In this document: positions 55,963 through 64,000 of the stretch, in pieces
Numbering within the stretch: position 1 is the first letter of the stretch
How the letters are laid out: each line of letters begins with the position of its first letter
NCBI GenBank assembly: GCA_002402315.1
Contig: DHFP01000251.1
Location: 32,937 to 96,936 of the forward strand
Length of the DNA: 64,000 nucleotides
Direction: 5' to 3'
Source: Clostridiales bacterium UBA4821
Lineage (GTDB): Bacteria > Bacillota > Clostridia > Acetivibrionales > UBA4821
Notes under the pieces: generated by a model
Told to the model about the DNA's origin: nothing
What the model saw: the letters and a program-made list of their open reading frames with translations, nothing else
The model's database searches: none
Position numbers and translations under genes: made by a program

Positions 55963-56841
55963 ATGGAGAAGGTAGCCCTAGTCAAATGCGATAGTTATCA
56001 AATATCTCAAGTTGAAGAAGCAATAGCTCATGTATTTAGCTTTCTTGGGGGAATTGATACGTTCATTAAGCCAGGCATGAATGTGCTGATTAAGCCTAAT
56101 CTCCTGATGAAGAAAAAACCGGAGGAGGCAGCTACTACTCATCCGTCAATAGTGGAAGCCATAGCAAAGAAGGTAGTTTCATTAGGTGCCAATGTAATAA
56201 TAGCAGATAGTCCGGGAGTTCTTAAGGCAGAATACCACTTCAGGATGAACAATACAAAGGATTTCTCTGATTTGCTGGTTGATATCTGTGAATGTGTAAA
56301 ACCGGGAATTTCTATCATGGATGCAATAGAAGCAATGGAGGGAGAAGGACCTTCATCAGGTACACCGCGGCACTTAGGCTTTATCCTGGGCAGTGTAAAT
56401 CCTTATGCTCTAGACATTGCTGCATCTAGATTAATAGGATTATCAAGTAATCAGGTTTTTACCATAGTTCGGGCATCTGAACGGGGGTTGGTAAGCCAGC
56501 TGCAACAAATAGAAATCCTGGGTGAAGATATTGAGTCGAGTTCAGTCAAAGACTTTAAGCTGCCAGTTGTATTTAGGGATATACAATTCTTCAAGAGTAG
56601 CGTTTTAAAATTTTTGGTAAACTATTTAAAGCCCAGACCGGTTTTTCAATATGACAGGTGTACAGGCTGCAGGGATTGTGCAAACCATTGCCCTCCGAAG
56701 GTTATTAGCTTTAAAGACAATAGGCCGGTAGTAGATTTGAAAAAATGTATACGTTGTTTTTGTTGTCAGGAACTATGCCTTCAAAAAGCTGTGGAGATAA
56801 AAAAGCCCTGGCTTACCAGGAAATTTTTTTGGCATCACTGA
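55963..56841 (+). CDS. DUF362/4Fe-4S ferredoxin protein with an internal deletion
   Basis: 292 residues from the ATG at 55963 after GGAGG; an ATG at 55951 precedes that site. An N-terminal DUF362 domain (KPNLLMKKKPEEAATTHPS) and two C-terminal 4Fe-4S motifs (CTGCRDCANHC and CIRCFCCQELC) are clear. Intact relatives of about 370 residues have a further segment with GAVKNLFG between the ADSPG motif and KAEYHFRM; here ADSPG joins VLKAEYHFRM directly. That points to an in-frame loss of about 80 residues, probably at a shared PG. The remaining protein may bind clusters but is likely impaired. Confidence 0.75.
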   Translation: MEKVALVKCDSYQISQVEEAIAHVFSFLGGIDTFIKPGMNVLIKPNLLMKKKPEEAATTHPSIVEAIAKKVVSLGANVIIADSPGVLKAEYHFRMNNTKDFSDLLVDICECVKPGISIMDAIEAMEGEGPSSGTPRHLGFILGSVNPYALDIAASRLIGLSSNQVFTIVRASERGLVSQLQQIEILGEDIESSSVKDFKLPVVFRDIQFFKSSVLKFLVNYLKPRPVFQYDRCTGCRDCANHCPPKVISFKDNRPVVDLKKCIRCFCCQELCLQKAVEIKKPWLTRKFFWHH

Positions 56842-56965
56842 ATAAATTATAATTAATAGCAGGAATTTTATGATATTTATAGAATACTTAAATATTATAC
56901 TATTCTTAAATGTTCTCATAAAAATATATCTGAATATCTAAAGTAGAATAAGGGGCGGATGATTT

Positions 56966-57439
56966 ATGAACGTAGAATACATTAATCCCTTCATTGAGGC
57001 TAGCCAATCGGTGCTAAAACAAATAGCCAATATAGAAGTGAAATTAGGAAAGATTTTTATAAAGACCTCTCCGTATGATAGTGACAGTGTTGTCATAATA
57101 ATTGGAATTACAGGAAAGATAAGAGGACAAGTAATATTTACAATGAACAGGAAGGTTGCATTACATATAGCATCTTCTATGATGGCTGGAATGCCGGTAA
57201 CAGAACTTGATGAGATATCCAAGAGTGCCATATCGGAGTTAACCAACATGATACTGGGTAACACAGCTACAATTCTTTATAATAGAGGTATAGGAATTGA
57301 AATTACTCCACCGTCACTATTACTTGGTGACAATATGCAGATTTCCAATAATAAGTTAAAGACAGTTTGTATACCGCTTCATCTTGAAGGGGATGATATT
57401 TTTGAGATTGATGTATCCATAGTGGACAATAAAGAATAA
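56966..57439 (+). CDS. CheX-like CheY-P phosphatase
   Basis: 157 residues. It has the CheC/CheX fold with the phosphatase motif E-x-x-N in ISELTNMILGNTAT (about 89-102) and a preceding GKIRGQVIFTM sheet. One such motif, not two, and the length mark CheX rather than CheC. It dephosphorylates CheY~P or a related receiver, possibly the REC-GGDEF protein or a chemotaxis regulator elsewhere. Terminator follows. Confidence 0.85.
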   Translation: MNVEYINPFIEASQSVLKQIANIEVKLGKIFIKTSPYDSDSVVIIIGITGKIRGQVIFTMNRKVALHIASSMMAGMPVTELDEISKSAISELTNMILGNTATILYNRGIGIEITPPSLLLGDNMQISNNKLKTVCIPLHLEGDDIFEIDVSIVDNKE

Positions 57440-57454
57440 AATATAACTTAATTT

Positions 57455-57484
57455 AAAAAGCTCTTCCCAGGGGAAGGGCTTTTT
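57455..57484. terminator. bidirectional terminator after cheX
   Basis: AAAAAGCTCTTC/GAAGGGCTTTTT, an 11-12 bp stem including one G-U, with T run, between convergent genes. Confidence 0.8.
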
Positions 57485-57495
57485 AATGAAGTGTT

Positions 57496-58155
57496 TTACC
57501 TGGATTTATTATGTTCCAAATTCAAAGATTTTTGAACCTTACTAAAATAATTCTCATATCCTTTAAAGTTTATTTTGGCTTGAGGGAATTCCTGGGACAA
57601 TATCTCTTGAGAAAAATCTAATATAAGTCGGACGTTGTCCATGTTCCCATCCCTTAATTCTTTTTCCAGGTCATGCACTCTCCATATGTTTCTAAATCGA
57701 CGTATATTTTGACCATGCAAATATCCTCTTTTATATTCTTTATCTGTTTTATCTACGGATTTCTCAGACAAATCACTAAATTTATAATCTATACTACAGC
57801 GTTGTAGATACTCATGCAGGCTTTCACCAATTTTGTCACTATTTCTATCATTTGCGGGCAGTGGCAACCCATAATCCATGCAAAATTGAGTAGGGAATGG
57901 AATAGTAGCATCTACTTTAGGGCTCTTAACACCTGAAGTCTGATAAATTCGGTTCATTTCTGCTTCGTGTTTAAGATCAGTATAGGGTGCACCACCTCTA
58001 AATCTCCATGAACCAAAATTGCCCAAAAAATTGATAAATACCAAAGGATAATCTTGATGCTGGTTATTTTGTGGAAATACTATTTCGCGTACCCTGGTAT
58101 CAAATCCGCTTAAGTTAGAGGGTAAATGACTATCAACACCTTTCCCTATAACCAA
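57496..58155 (-). CDS. unknown protein, N-terminus possibly truncated
   Basis: 219 residues, no family recognised. The frame opens at a TTG at 58155 directly after an in-frame TGA, without a ribosome site, so the 5' part may be lost. Visible features: LVFINFLGNFGSWRFRGG near 38-55, a basic region HGQNIRRFRNIWRVHDLEKEL near 147-167, and a polar C-terminus. There is no signal peptide or membrane segment. It is convergent with cheX. Upstream (58156-58377) there is only AT-rich sequence before the next gene. Confidence 0.5.
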   Translation of the reverse strand: MVIGKGVDSHLPSNLSGFDTRVREIVFPQNNQHQDYPLVFINFLGNFGSWRFRGGAPYTDLKHEAEMNRIYQTSGVKSPKVDATIPFPTQFCMDYGLPLPANDRNSDKIGESLHEYLQRCSIDYKFSDLSEKSVDKTDKEYKRGYLHGQNIRRFRNIWRVHDLEKELRDGNMDNVRLILDFSQEILSQEFPQAKINFKGYENYFSKVQKSLNLEHNKSR

Positions 58156-58377
58156 TCATGGCTCATGCAGTTTGAGCAATAATATGAAACAAAGCAACTA
58201 TCATATTACAAAATCATGTTGCGAAAATAATTGATCTAACTTGCTTTGCTTGTTTTTGCTCTGGTATAATTATGTAGAAAACTGTATGATTATGTTGACG
58301 GCTCTCATATATTTTTTACAAATCTTTAGGCTAATCGCAATTCAATTCCTTATTAAATCAAAAATAGGAGTGATGTT

Positions 58378-59079
58378 ATGTTTGAAACACTTTTTACAAA
58401 AACATTTTCAATCCTGGGGCTACAACTTTTTGTTACCTTCCTTGCTGCTGTTACGGTGTTGAACTTTATCAGAGGACTATATGAAAAGAAATCACCAGGA
58501 ATCAGTGCTGCCACCAACCAAGATGGAGAAATTGACCTACATATTGACTGGAGCTTTATTAAACCATATTTTTGGGCCTTGATTATTCTCAATATCATAT
58601 TATTTATCGCTTTACTCTTCTGGGGGCAGCATGATATTTTTATAGGTTTGCCAATATTTACGCTTTGGTCTGTAGTCACCGGTGTAGAAGTTGCTCTAGC
58701 CTTGATTGCTGTAGATGAAAACCTCGGTACACGGGTTCTGGGCATTACAGCAAGTATAACTGTAATATGCGCAATGGTTGGAATATACTCGGGGATAGAC
58801 TTCTCGTTTCTTGGTGGGTTTCTTTTTATAGCACTTTTGCTACTTGTTGTTGCAAATATTATAAGACTCTTTATTAAAATGTGTAGATGGAAAGAGCGCA
58901 TAATCGCCTTTTTTGGAGTAATTATCTTTACAGGATACCTGTTGTTTGATTTCAACCGTCTCGAAAAGCTTCAGGAAGCTGGAATGAATACCTGGCCCGC
59001 TGCAATGCATCTGTCAATAGATATTTATCTGGATATAATTAATTTATTTTTGCAACTTCTGGATTTGCTAAGTGATTAG
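58378..59079 (+). CDS. Bax inhibitor-1 (BI-1)-like membrane protein
   Basis: 233 residues with six to seven membrane helices. The C-terminal pattern FTGYLLFDFNRL followed by SIDIYLDIINLFLQLLDLL (about 178-230) closely follows the BI-1/YbhL family, in which the paired Asp control ion leak. The N-terminal third is divergent and has a short soluble loop (NQDGEIDLHIDW), so the call is by C-terminal similarity. AGGAGTGATGTT sets the start; a terminator follows. Confidence 0.6.
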   Translation: MFETLFTKTFSILGLQLFVTFLAAVTVLNFIRGLYEKKSPGISAATNQDGEIDLHIDWSFIKPYFWALIILNIILFIALLFWGQHDIFIGLPIFTLWSVVTGVEVALALIAVDENLGTRVLGITASITVICAMVGIYSGIDFSFLGGFLFIALLLLVVANIIRLFIKMCRWKERIIAFFGVIIFTGYLLFDFNRLEKLQEAGMNTWPAAMHLSIDIYLDIINLFLQLLDLLSD

Positions 59080-59104
59080 TTTTGAATAAACTGTGAATAT
59101 TAAT

Positions 59105-59140
59105 AAGCCAGTCATTAATTTGATATGACTGGCTTTTGTT
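59105..59140 (+). terminator. terminator after BI-1-like gene
   Basis: AAGCCAGTCA/TGACTGGCTT, 10-bp stem with TTTGTT tail. Confidence 0.85.
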
Positions 59141-59226
59141 CAACCGTTTCATTAATGGTTTATTAAAAAGAAAAAATATGTTATTCTAAGAAGTGTGAAA
59201 AATATAGTAGCATGGCAGGTGATTTA

Positions 59227-59691
59227 ATGGCGTTTAATATTGTACTTGTTGAGCCGGAGATTCCTCAAAACACAGGAAATATTGCCAGGACATGTGCAGC
59301 TACAGGTTGTAATTTACACTTGGTAAGACCTCTTGGATTTATCCCCGATGATAAGAGGCTTAAAAGAGCAGGTCTGGATTATTGGGAGGATTTAAATCTG
59401 TGTTTTCATGATAGCTTAAATGATTTTTTACGAATACATGACAATAGAAAAATGTTTTTTGTAACAACCAAAGGCAAGATATGCTATACTAATGTTGAAT
59501 ATCCTGAAGACTGCTTTCTTTTATTCGGTAAGGAAACAGCGGGACTTCCTGAATGGCTGCTCAAAGCAAATCAGGAAAAATGTATAAGAATTCCTATGCT
59601 TGCAGATACACGTTCATTAAACCTGGCTAATTCAGTCTCTATGCTAACTTATGAGTATTACAGACAAAAAAACTTCCAGGGACTTTCATAA
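59227..59691 (+). CDS. trmL: tRNA (cytidine/uridine-34 2'-O)-methyltransferase TrmL
   Basis: 154 residues from the ATG at 59227; an upstream ATG at 59212 lies ahead of the AGGTGAT site. It is a SPOUT trefoil-knot enzyme: N-terminal EPEIPQNTGNIARTCAATG, the knot with LLFGKETAGLP (about 100-110), and C-terminal IPMLADTRSLNLANSVSM (about 123-140) bind S-adenosylmethionine. It methylates the wobble base of leucine tRNAs. pfkA begins 64 bases after it. Confidence 0.93.
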   Translation: MAFNIVLVEPEIPQNTGNIARTCAATGCNLHLVRPLGFIPDDKRLKRAGLDYWEDLNLCFHDSLNDFLRIHDNRKMFFVTTKGKICYTNVEYPEDCFLLFGKETAGLPEWLLKANQEKCIRIPMLADTRSLNLANSVSMLTYEYYRQKNFQGLS

Positions 59692-59755
59692 TTGGTTTAT
59701 TTTTAAATTCTTTGAAGAAAATAAGATAGAACTTGATGAGAAAAGGAGAGTGTAT

Positions 59756-60841
59756 ATGATAAAGACAATTGGTATGCTGACAGGAGGAGGCGATTGCCCC
59801 GGACTGAATGCGGTTATAAGGGCAGTAGTTAAGACTGCTATCAATAGATATGGTTTGCGGGTAATAGGCTTTAAGGATGGTTACAGGGGACTTGTCCTAA
59901 ATGATTACAGGGAGGTGGACCTGTCGGATGTTTCCGGAATACTGGATAAGGGCGGCACTATTTTAGGGACCTCAAATAAGGACAATCCTTTTAAGTATCT
60001 GGTTACATCCAAAGAGCCCAATGAATATAAGGATATGTCTGACGTTTGTGTTGAGAATCTGGTGAAATTGGGCATAGATTGTCTCATTGCAATAGGTGGA
60101 GATGGTACTCTAACATCTGCAAGAGACTTCTATAGAAAGGGCCTGAATGTAATTGGAGTTCCAAAGACAATAGATAATGACCTTTCAGCAACAGATACAA
60201 CCTTTGGCTTCAATACAGCAGTAACTACAGCCACCGATGCCATCGATAAACTTCATTCGACTGCCGAATCCCACCATAGAGTAATGATATTGGAGGTTAT
60301 GGGAAGGTATGCAGGATGGATTGCTCTTGAAGCGGGCATCGCAGGAGGGGCAGATGTAATAATTATTCCGGAGATTCCTTATGATATTTGTAAAATATCC
60401 GAAAAAATAATTGAGAGAAAGACAGATGGAAAGAATTTTAGCATTATTGTTGTAGCAGAGGGAGCTAAACCATTAGACGGTGACCTTGTCGTATGTAAGG
60501 TTGTAAAAGATAGCCCGGACCCAATAAGATTAGGGGGAATAGGCAATAAGCTGGCAGAAGATATTGAAAAGCAGATTGGCATTGAAACAAGAGTGACTGT
60601 ACTTGGTCACCTGCAGAGGGGAGGTCATCCAACAGCCTACGATAGAATCCTTTCTACAAGATACGGGGTCAAGGCTGTAGAACTCGCAGTTGAAGGAAAG
60701 TTTGGCAATATGGTAAGTTTACAGGGTAAAGACATAGTTTATGTATCCCTTGAAGAAGCAGTAGGCAAGGTAAAAAATGTCAAATCCGACAATGATTTAA
60801 TAAAGGCAGGCAGAAGTGTAGGTGTAAGTTTTGGAGATTAG
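59756..60841 (+). CDS. pfkA: 6-phosphofructokinase
   Basis: 361 residues from the ATG at 59756, after AAAAGGAGAG; a longer frame would overlap trmL. Substrate and nucleotide motifs: MLTGGGDCPGLNAVIR, AIGGDGTLTSARD, PKTIDNDLSATDTTFGF, EVMGRYAGWIA and the later LGHLQRGG. Gly in GGDGT favours ATP over PPi, while Lys in PKTIDND is the residue usual in PPi enzymes; this mix is known in ATP-dependent actinobacterial-type PFKs. ATP dependence is the likelier reading. It supplies the upper glycolytic step for the cluster 4 kb upstream. Confidence 0.92.
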   Translation: MIKTIGMLTGGGDCPGLNAVIRAVVKTAINRYGLRVIGFKDGYRGLVLNDYREVDLSDVSGILDKGGTILGTSNKDNPFKYLVTSKEPNEYKDMSDVCVENLVKLGIDCLIAIGGDGTLTSARDFYRKGLNVIGVPKTIDNDLSATDTTFGFNTAVTTATDAIDKLHSTAESHHRVMILEVMGRYAGWIALEAGIAGGADVIIIPEIPYDICKISEKIIERKTDGKNFSIIVVAEGAKPLDGDLVVCKVVKDSPDPIRLGGIGNKLAEDIEKQIGIETRVTVLGHLQRGGHPTAYDRILSTRYGVKAVELAVEGKFGNMVSLQGKDIVYVSLEEAVGKVKNVKSDNDLIKAGRSVGVSFGD

Positions 60842-60844
60842 TAA

Positions 60845-61066
60845 GAATTCATTACCAGCATAATGTCTCATATAATGACTGCATCGTCCTACTTATGTCA
60901 TCCTGAGCGGAACAAAATGGAGCATGAGGATCTCAGACCAGAGAGAAGTACTTATGAGAATATGTTGCAAGAGTATTCCTTTTCCGTCTGAGATTGCCAC
61001 GCTAAGCATGATTAATATGTATTTGTTTTTCGCTCGCAACGACACGGGTGGGGCCATGAGGTAAAA
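60845..61066. repeat. dispersed intergenic repeat, copy 2 (inverted)
   Basis: The inverted counterpart of 3559-3768, with shared blocks CTTATGTCATCCTGAGCGG, TGGAGC-TGAGGATCTC, GTCTGAGATTGCCAC and CGCTCGCAACGACA. It fills the first half of the 482-bp gap after pfkA. Confidence 0.85.
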
Positions 61067-61323
61067 TGTCTAGGAATTAAGACCTATTAAAGTTGATAAG
61101 ACCATTTTCCCTGCTAGTAGTTCTTAAATAGCTAATAATTGATTATCCTTCTACAGATGATTACATTTCAAAACAGGTCTTGAGTAGACATAAAATCTTT
61201 ACTATAATTAAATTAATAGCATTGTCGATACCTTATAATACCACATAAGATAACATGATTATACATTTGGCAATTCGAAAGAAACGAATATTATGTAACC
61301 AACCTTAAGGAGGAGGAGTAGCA
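61067..61323. other. upstream region of the LysM gene
   Basis: Second half of the 482-bp gene-free gap. AT-rich; holds a GATACCTTATAATACC stretch with a possible -10 (TATAAT, about 61233-61238), a TTCG-AAAG-CGAA stem near 61274-61288 and the AAGGAGGAGG ribosome site of the next gene. Confidence 0.4.
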
Positions 61324-62832
61324 ATGAAATTCAAAAGAAGCCCAGGATTATTTCTAGTTTTTACCCTCATTATTCTAAATCTTTTAAGTTACATAAGCTT
61401 TGCAGAAACATATACGAAGGTAGAAGTGCTGGTAAACAATAATGCATTGCAATGGGGTATTGAACCTGTGAATGTAAACGGCGAAGTGTTTGTTCCGTTA
61501 AAGGAAATATCAGAAGCACTAAAGATAGAATATGAATATGATCTTAAAAGTTTAACAGCCACTATGAAAATGAATGAGAATGAGATGGTATTAAAACTGG
61601 ATAACAGCATAGCGAGTCTAAACGGCAAGTACATACAGCTTTCAGGACCAATGAGAATAATTGAAAACCGGATTATGGCTCCGGTGAAACTTTTTGAGCA
61701 GCTAGGTATGTTTGTTACAAGCAGGGATGGGGTCATCTTGGTATTCAAACCTGAGGAAGGCAAGATAATTTATAAGGTTGCAAGTGGAGACTTTCTTTGG
61801 AAGATATCACAGATGTTTGGAACTCCATACACGACCATAAAATCCTATAACAATTTAACCTCTAATACTATATATGTTGGCCAGCAGCTCATTGTAAAGA
61901 TTGTAGAACCATTTAAAACCGGCTTTGATGCAGTAACTGGAAGTGCTACCATAGAAAGCGGTTCTGGCTTTAACTACGCAGATGTGGGTTACCTAAAGGC
62001 CGGATCTACTGTTAAAGTAACCGGAAAGAGTGGACTATGGTTTAAAGTCTCTACTTATAAAGGAGACGGATATATTTACTATACAGTAATAAATATTGTT
62101 CAGGATATTAGTGACACAACACCTTCAAGCACCTTTTTCCAAAATAAAATACCGGTTGATACTTCAGCAGATAGTACAACATATGTAGATTATACTGTTG
62201 TTTCCGGAGACACGTTATGGGGAATATCTGAAAAGATGGGCGTTCCGGTAGAAGAATTGATGTCGGTGAATGGGTTAACCTGGAGTTCTTATTTGAAGAT
62301 TGGACAAGTTTTAAAAGTACCTGTTCACAATATTGCAGTAAAGGAAACACTGGGTTCCGATTATGGTGAGGTACTGGATTGGTTCACACAAGGCCAATAT
62401 GTATTTCCCATAAGTAAGAAGGGCAGAGTTGTTGATATTGAAACCGGCATGAGCTTTAATGTTCAGAGGACCATGGGAACAAGCCATGCAGATACAGAAA
62501 CTATAACAGCTGAAGATACTCAAATAATGAAAGAGATATTCGGTGGGGCTTGGACATGGGAAAGAAGGTCATTTATACTTGAGGTTGACGGAAGACGTTT
62601 TGCTATATCAATATCAGGTATGCCGCATGCGGGTGTAGATGGGCAGCCTTACTTGCAGAATGTATACAACCGCAGCGGAGGATACGATTATGGCCCGAAT
62701 TACGATAGAATCTCAGGAAACCAAATGGATGGACATTTTGACTTATACTTTTTAAATGGTTTAAGGCATAAGGATAGCCAGATAGACCCGGAACATCAGA
62801 AAATGATACTGAGAGCTGGTGGGTTGGAATAA
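61324..62832 (+). CDS. secreted LysM protein with copper-amine-oxidase-type and SH3-like domains
   Basis: 502 residues. Signal peptide (1-27, ending SFAET). A copper-amine-oxidase N-terminal-like domain follows (KVEVLVNNNALQ to GVILVFKPEEG, about 30-145), then LysM 1 (YKVASGDFLWKISQMFGTP), an SH3b-like segment (VGYLKAGSTVKVTGKSGLWFKVSTY), LysM 2 (YTVVSGDTLWGISEKMGVP) and a conserved C-terminal domain (GQYVFPISKKGRVVDIETG to LYFLNGLRHKDSQIDPEHQ) of unknown role. It should bind peptidoglycan outside the cell. AAGGAGGAGG is a very strong ribosome site. Confidence 0.85.
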   Translation: MKFKRSPGLFLVFTLIILNLLSYISFAETYTKVEVLVNNNALQWGIEPVNVNGEVFVPLKEISEALKIEYEYDLKSLTATMKMNENEMVLKLDNSIASLNGKYIQLSGPMRIIENRIMAPVKLFEQLGMFVTSRDGVILVFKPEEGKIIYKVASGDFLWKISQMFGTPYTTIKSYNNLTSNTIYVGQQLIVKIVEPFKTGFDAVTGSATIESGSGFNYADVGYLKAGSTVKVTGKSGLWFKVSTYKGDGYIYYTVINIVQDISDTTPSSTFFQNKIPVDTSADSTTYVDYTVVSGDTLWGISEKMGVPVEELMSVNGLTWSSYLKIGQVLKVPVHNIAVKETLGSDYGEVLDWFTQGQYVFPISKKGRVVDIETGMSFNVQRTMGTSHADTETITAEDTQIMKEIFGGAWTWERRSFILEVDGRRFAISISGMPHAGVDGQPYLQNVYNRSGGYDYGPNYDRISGNQMDGHFDLYFLNGLRHKDSQIDPEHQKMILRAGGLE

Positions 62833-63048
62833 CATGATAAGAGTATTTGACGAAGTTAGGCTAATTATGGTAAAATAAAATTAACGGATTGTACGGTTTT
62901 TTAATTTCCTTTATTAAATATTAATAATTACTCTAATGACAGAGACTGGTTTTTTTATTGCACATAAATCAAGTCTGTAATTTAGAAGATTTATGGTTAA
63001 AAAGTACTTCTAAATGAGACATTCCCGGAATAATATTACATTAGACGA

Positions 63049-63747
63049 ATGGTGCTTTATGAACAAGAGAGGAGAGTGGGGTCGTTGGTGGGCAATCTTA
63101 TTGAGAATAATATAGCAACTATAGTAGGTAAAGTATCTTCAAAATTGGAATTTAGTCATGAGGTTTACGGAGAAGGTTTCTACATGTTTTATTTAGAAGT
63201 TCCGAGGTTGAGCGACGTTAGTGACAGCTTACCGGTAACTATATCGGAACGGTTATTGCAGGATGTAACTTTTGAAGAGGGAGCTTGTTTCGAGATTGAA
63301 GGGCAATTTAGATCATATAACAGTTATGATAATGAATCAAACAGGTTAATGCTAACGGTTTTTGCAAGAGATATTAAGCCAATAGAAGATATAACTAAAG
63401 TAAAGAATCCTAATCAAATTATACTTAACGGATACGTATGCAAGAAACCTATTTACAGAACTACTCCTTTTGGAAGAGAAATTTGTGATATCTTATTGGC
63501 AGTTAATAGACAATATAATAAATCAGATTATATTCCTTGTATAGCATGGGGAAGAAATGCCCGGTATTCTGAGGGGTTAAAAGTAGGTGATAACATTAAA
63601 ATATGGGGAAGAGTCCAGAGTAGAAGTTACCAAAAAAAAATAGAGGAAGGAACAGTTGCAAATAAGGTTGCATACGAGGTTTCAGTCATTAAGATGGAGG
63701 TATTAAGTAATAAAGGTGATGTGCCTCTGGAAGATGGGCCTGAATAG
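63049..63747 (+). CDS. single-stranded DNA-binding (OB-fold) family protein
   Basis: 232 residues with two OB-fold-like halves: IATIVGKVSSKLEFSHEV... at 24-115 and ILNGYVCKKPIYRTTPFGREICDILLAVN (in parts, about 125-155) with IPCIAWGRNARY. The second half resembles Ssb of phage or conjugative type. The start is uncertain: the ATG at 63049 has a weak site, while TTG 63085 and GTG 63088 follow GAGAGGAGAG and would give about 220 residues. Role in DNA metabolism is likely; it is probably not the main SSB, which has an acidic tail. Confidence 0.7.
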   Translation: MVLYEQERRVGSLVGNLIENNIATIVGKVSSKLEFSHEVYGEGFYMFYLEVPRLSDVSDSLPVTISERLLQDVTFEEGACFEIEGQFRSYNSYDNESNRLMLTVFARDIKPIEDITKVKNPNQIILNGYVCKKPIYRTTPFGREICDILLAVNRQYNKSDYIPCIAWGRNARYSEGLKVGDNIKIWGRVQSRSYQKKIEEGTVANKVAYEVSVIKMEVLSNKGDVPLEDGPE

Positions 63748-63783
63748 GTGGCAGATATTATTTTAATCATAACTGATTGATGC

Positions 63784-63815
63784 AAGCTGTCTACATTTCC
63801 AGTAGACAGCTTTTT
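63784..63815 (+). terminator. terminator after ssb-like gene
   Basis: AAGCTGTCTA/TAGACAGCTT, 10-bp stem and TTTTT tail. Confidence 0.9.
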
Positions 63816-63817
63816 AT

Positions 63818-63860
63818 GAGTCAGGGGACGGCTTGGCAGTTGCAAACCGTCCCCTGACTC
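63818..63860. repeat. palindromic GTCAGGGGACGG repeat
   Basis: A perfect 14-bp inverted repeat (63818-63831 with 63847-63860), 15-nt loop. The GGGGACGG/CCGTCCCC core is a dispersed palindrome in many Bacillota; a shorter GGGGAC/GTCCCC version is at 41884-41910. Beyond it, to 64000, only CCCC/GGGG and AGGTC/GACCT pairings and no gene are seen. Confidence 0.85.
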
Positions 63861-64000
63861 GTTACTGTTCAGACCCCCCATTTTGGGGATGACCTGAAAA
63901 AATGAGGCACAAGCCTTAATTTTTTTCAAAAAAAGCAGGTCTCTCCAAATTCATGTCGAATATATAATTCATGAATATAAATAAAAGACCTGAAATTACA

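Noticed and set aside
58353..58955. 200-codon minus-strand frame opposite the BI-1-like gene
   Set aside because: The plus-strand gene has the ribosome site, membrane helices and terminator; this is its shadow.
63951..63961. TGTCGAA Spo0A-box-like sequence at the window end
   Set aside because: One 7-base match without a visible gene downstream is expected by chance.

Overview
The window reads as the chromosome of a low-GC, endospore-forming, Gram-positive anaerobe of class Clostridia. The sporulation set (spoIIAA-spoIIAB-sigF, a Spo0E-like phosphatase, CwlD, CotF-like coat genes), the Tad pilus locus and the gap-pgk-tpiA-gpmI-eno cluster recall cellulolytic Ruminiclostridium/Acetivibrio-type lineages. 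That placement is an inference from gene content, not from a search.

Layout. 1-8.4 kb: 3' end of rsmA/ksgA, a conserved unknown, a REC-GGDEF regulator, cwlD, a membrane protein with two CsoR-type operator palindromes over its promoter, pcrA interrupted by a 361-residue intein, and a DUF1292 protein. 8.5-22.8 kb: a defective prophage in a tRNA-Arg(TCG) gene, bounded by 55-bp direct repeats and integrase arm-type repeats. It keeps only the 3' half of its integrase plus late tail, ejection and lysis genes and a few cargo genes; head, packaging, replication and control genes are absent. 23-24.4 kb: ccdA and a TlpA/ResA-type thioredoxin. 24.6-38.3 kb: a Tad (type IVb) pilus locus (tadZ, tadA, tadB, tadC, Flp pilin, TadE/TadG-like pseudopilins, two prepilin peptidases) containing an FHA protein and a transmembrane Ser/Thr kinase with an NHL-like sensor. 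38.3-40.8 kb: a structured RNA leader and an S-layer-homology protein. 40.8-49.7 kb: a broken SIR2-like gene, a YaiI-family protein, CheW, a RemA-like regulator, decayed spore-coat genes, small sporulation genes, the spoIIA operon and mtaB. 49.9-55.9 kb: lower glycolysis. 55.9-63.9 kb: an internally deleted DUF362/ferredoxin protein, CheX, a BI-1-like membrane protein, trmL, pfkA, a LysM protein and an OB-fold protein.

The glycolytic genes carry triose phosphate to PEP, and pfkA supplies the upper step nearby. The Tad genes form one export and assembly machine with its own phospho-signalling branch. An approximately 210-bp dispersed repeat lies near each end of the window in opposite orientation. 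Several genes show recent damage: a frameshift at a T7 run, an in-frame TAG, an internal deletion, and a heptamer repeat inside tpiA.
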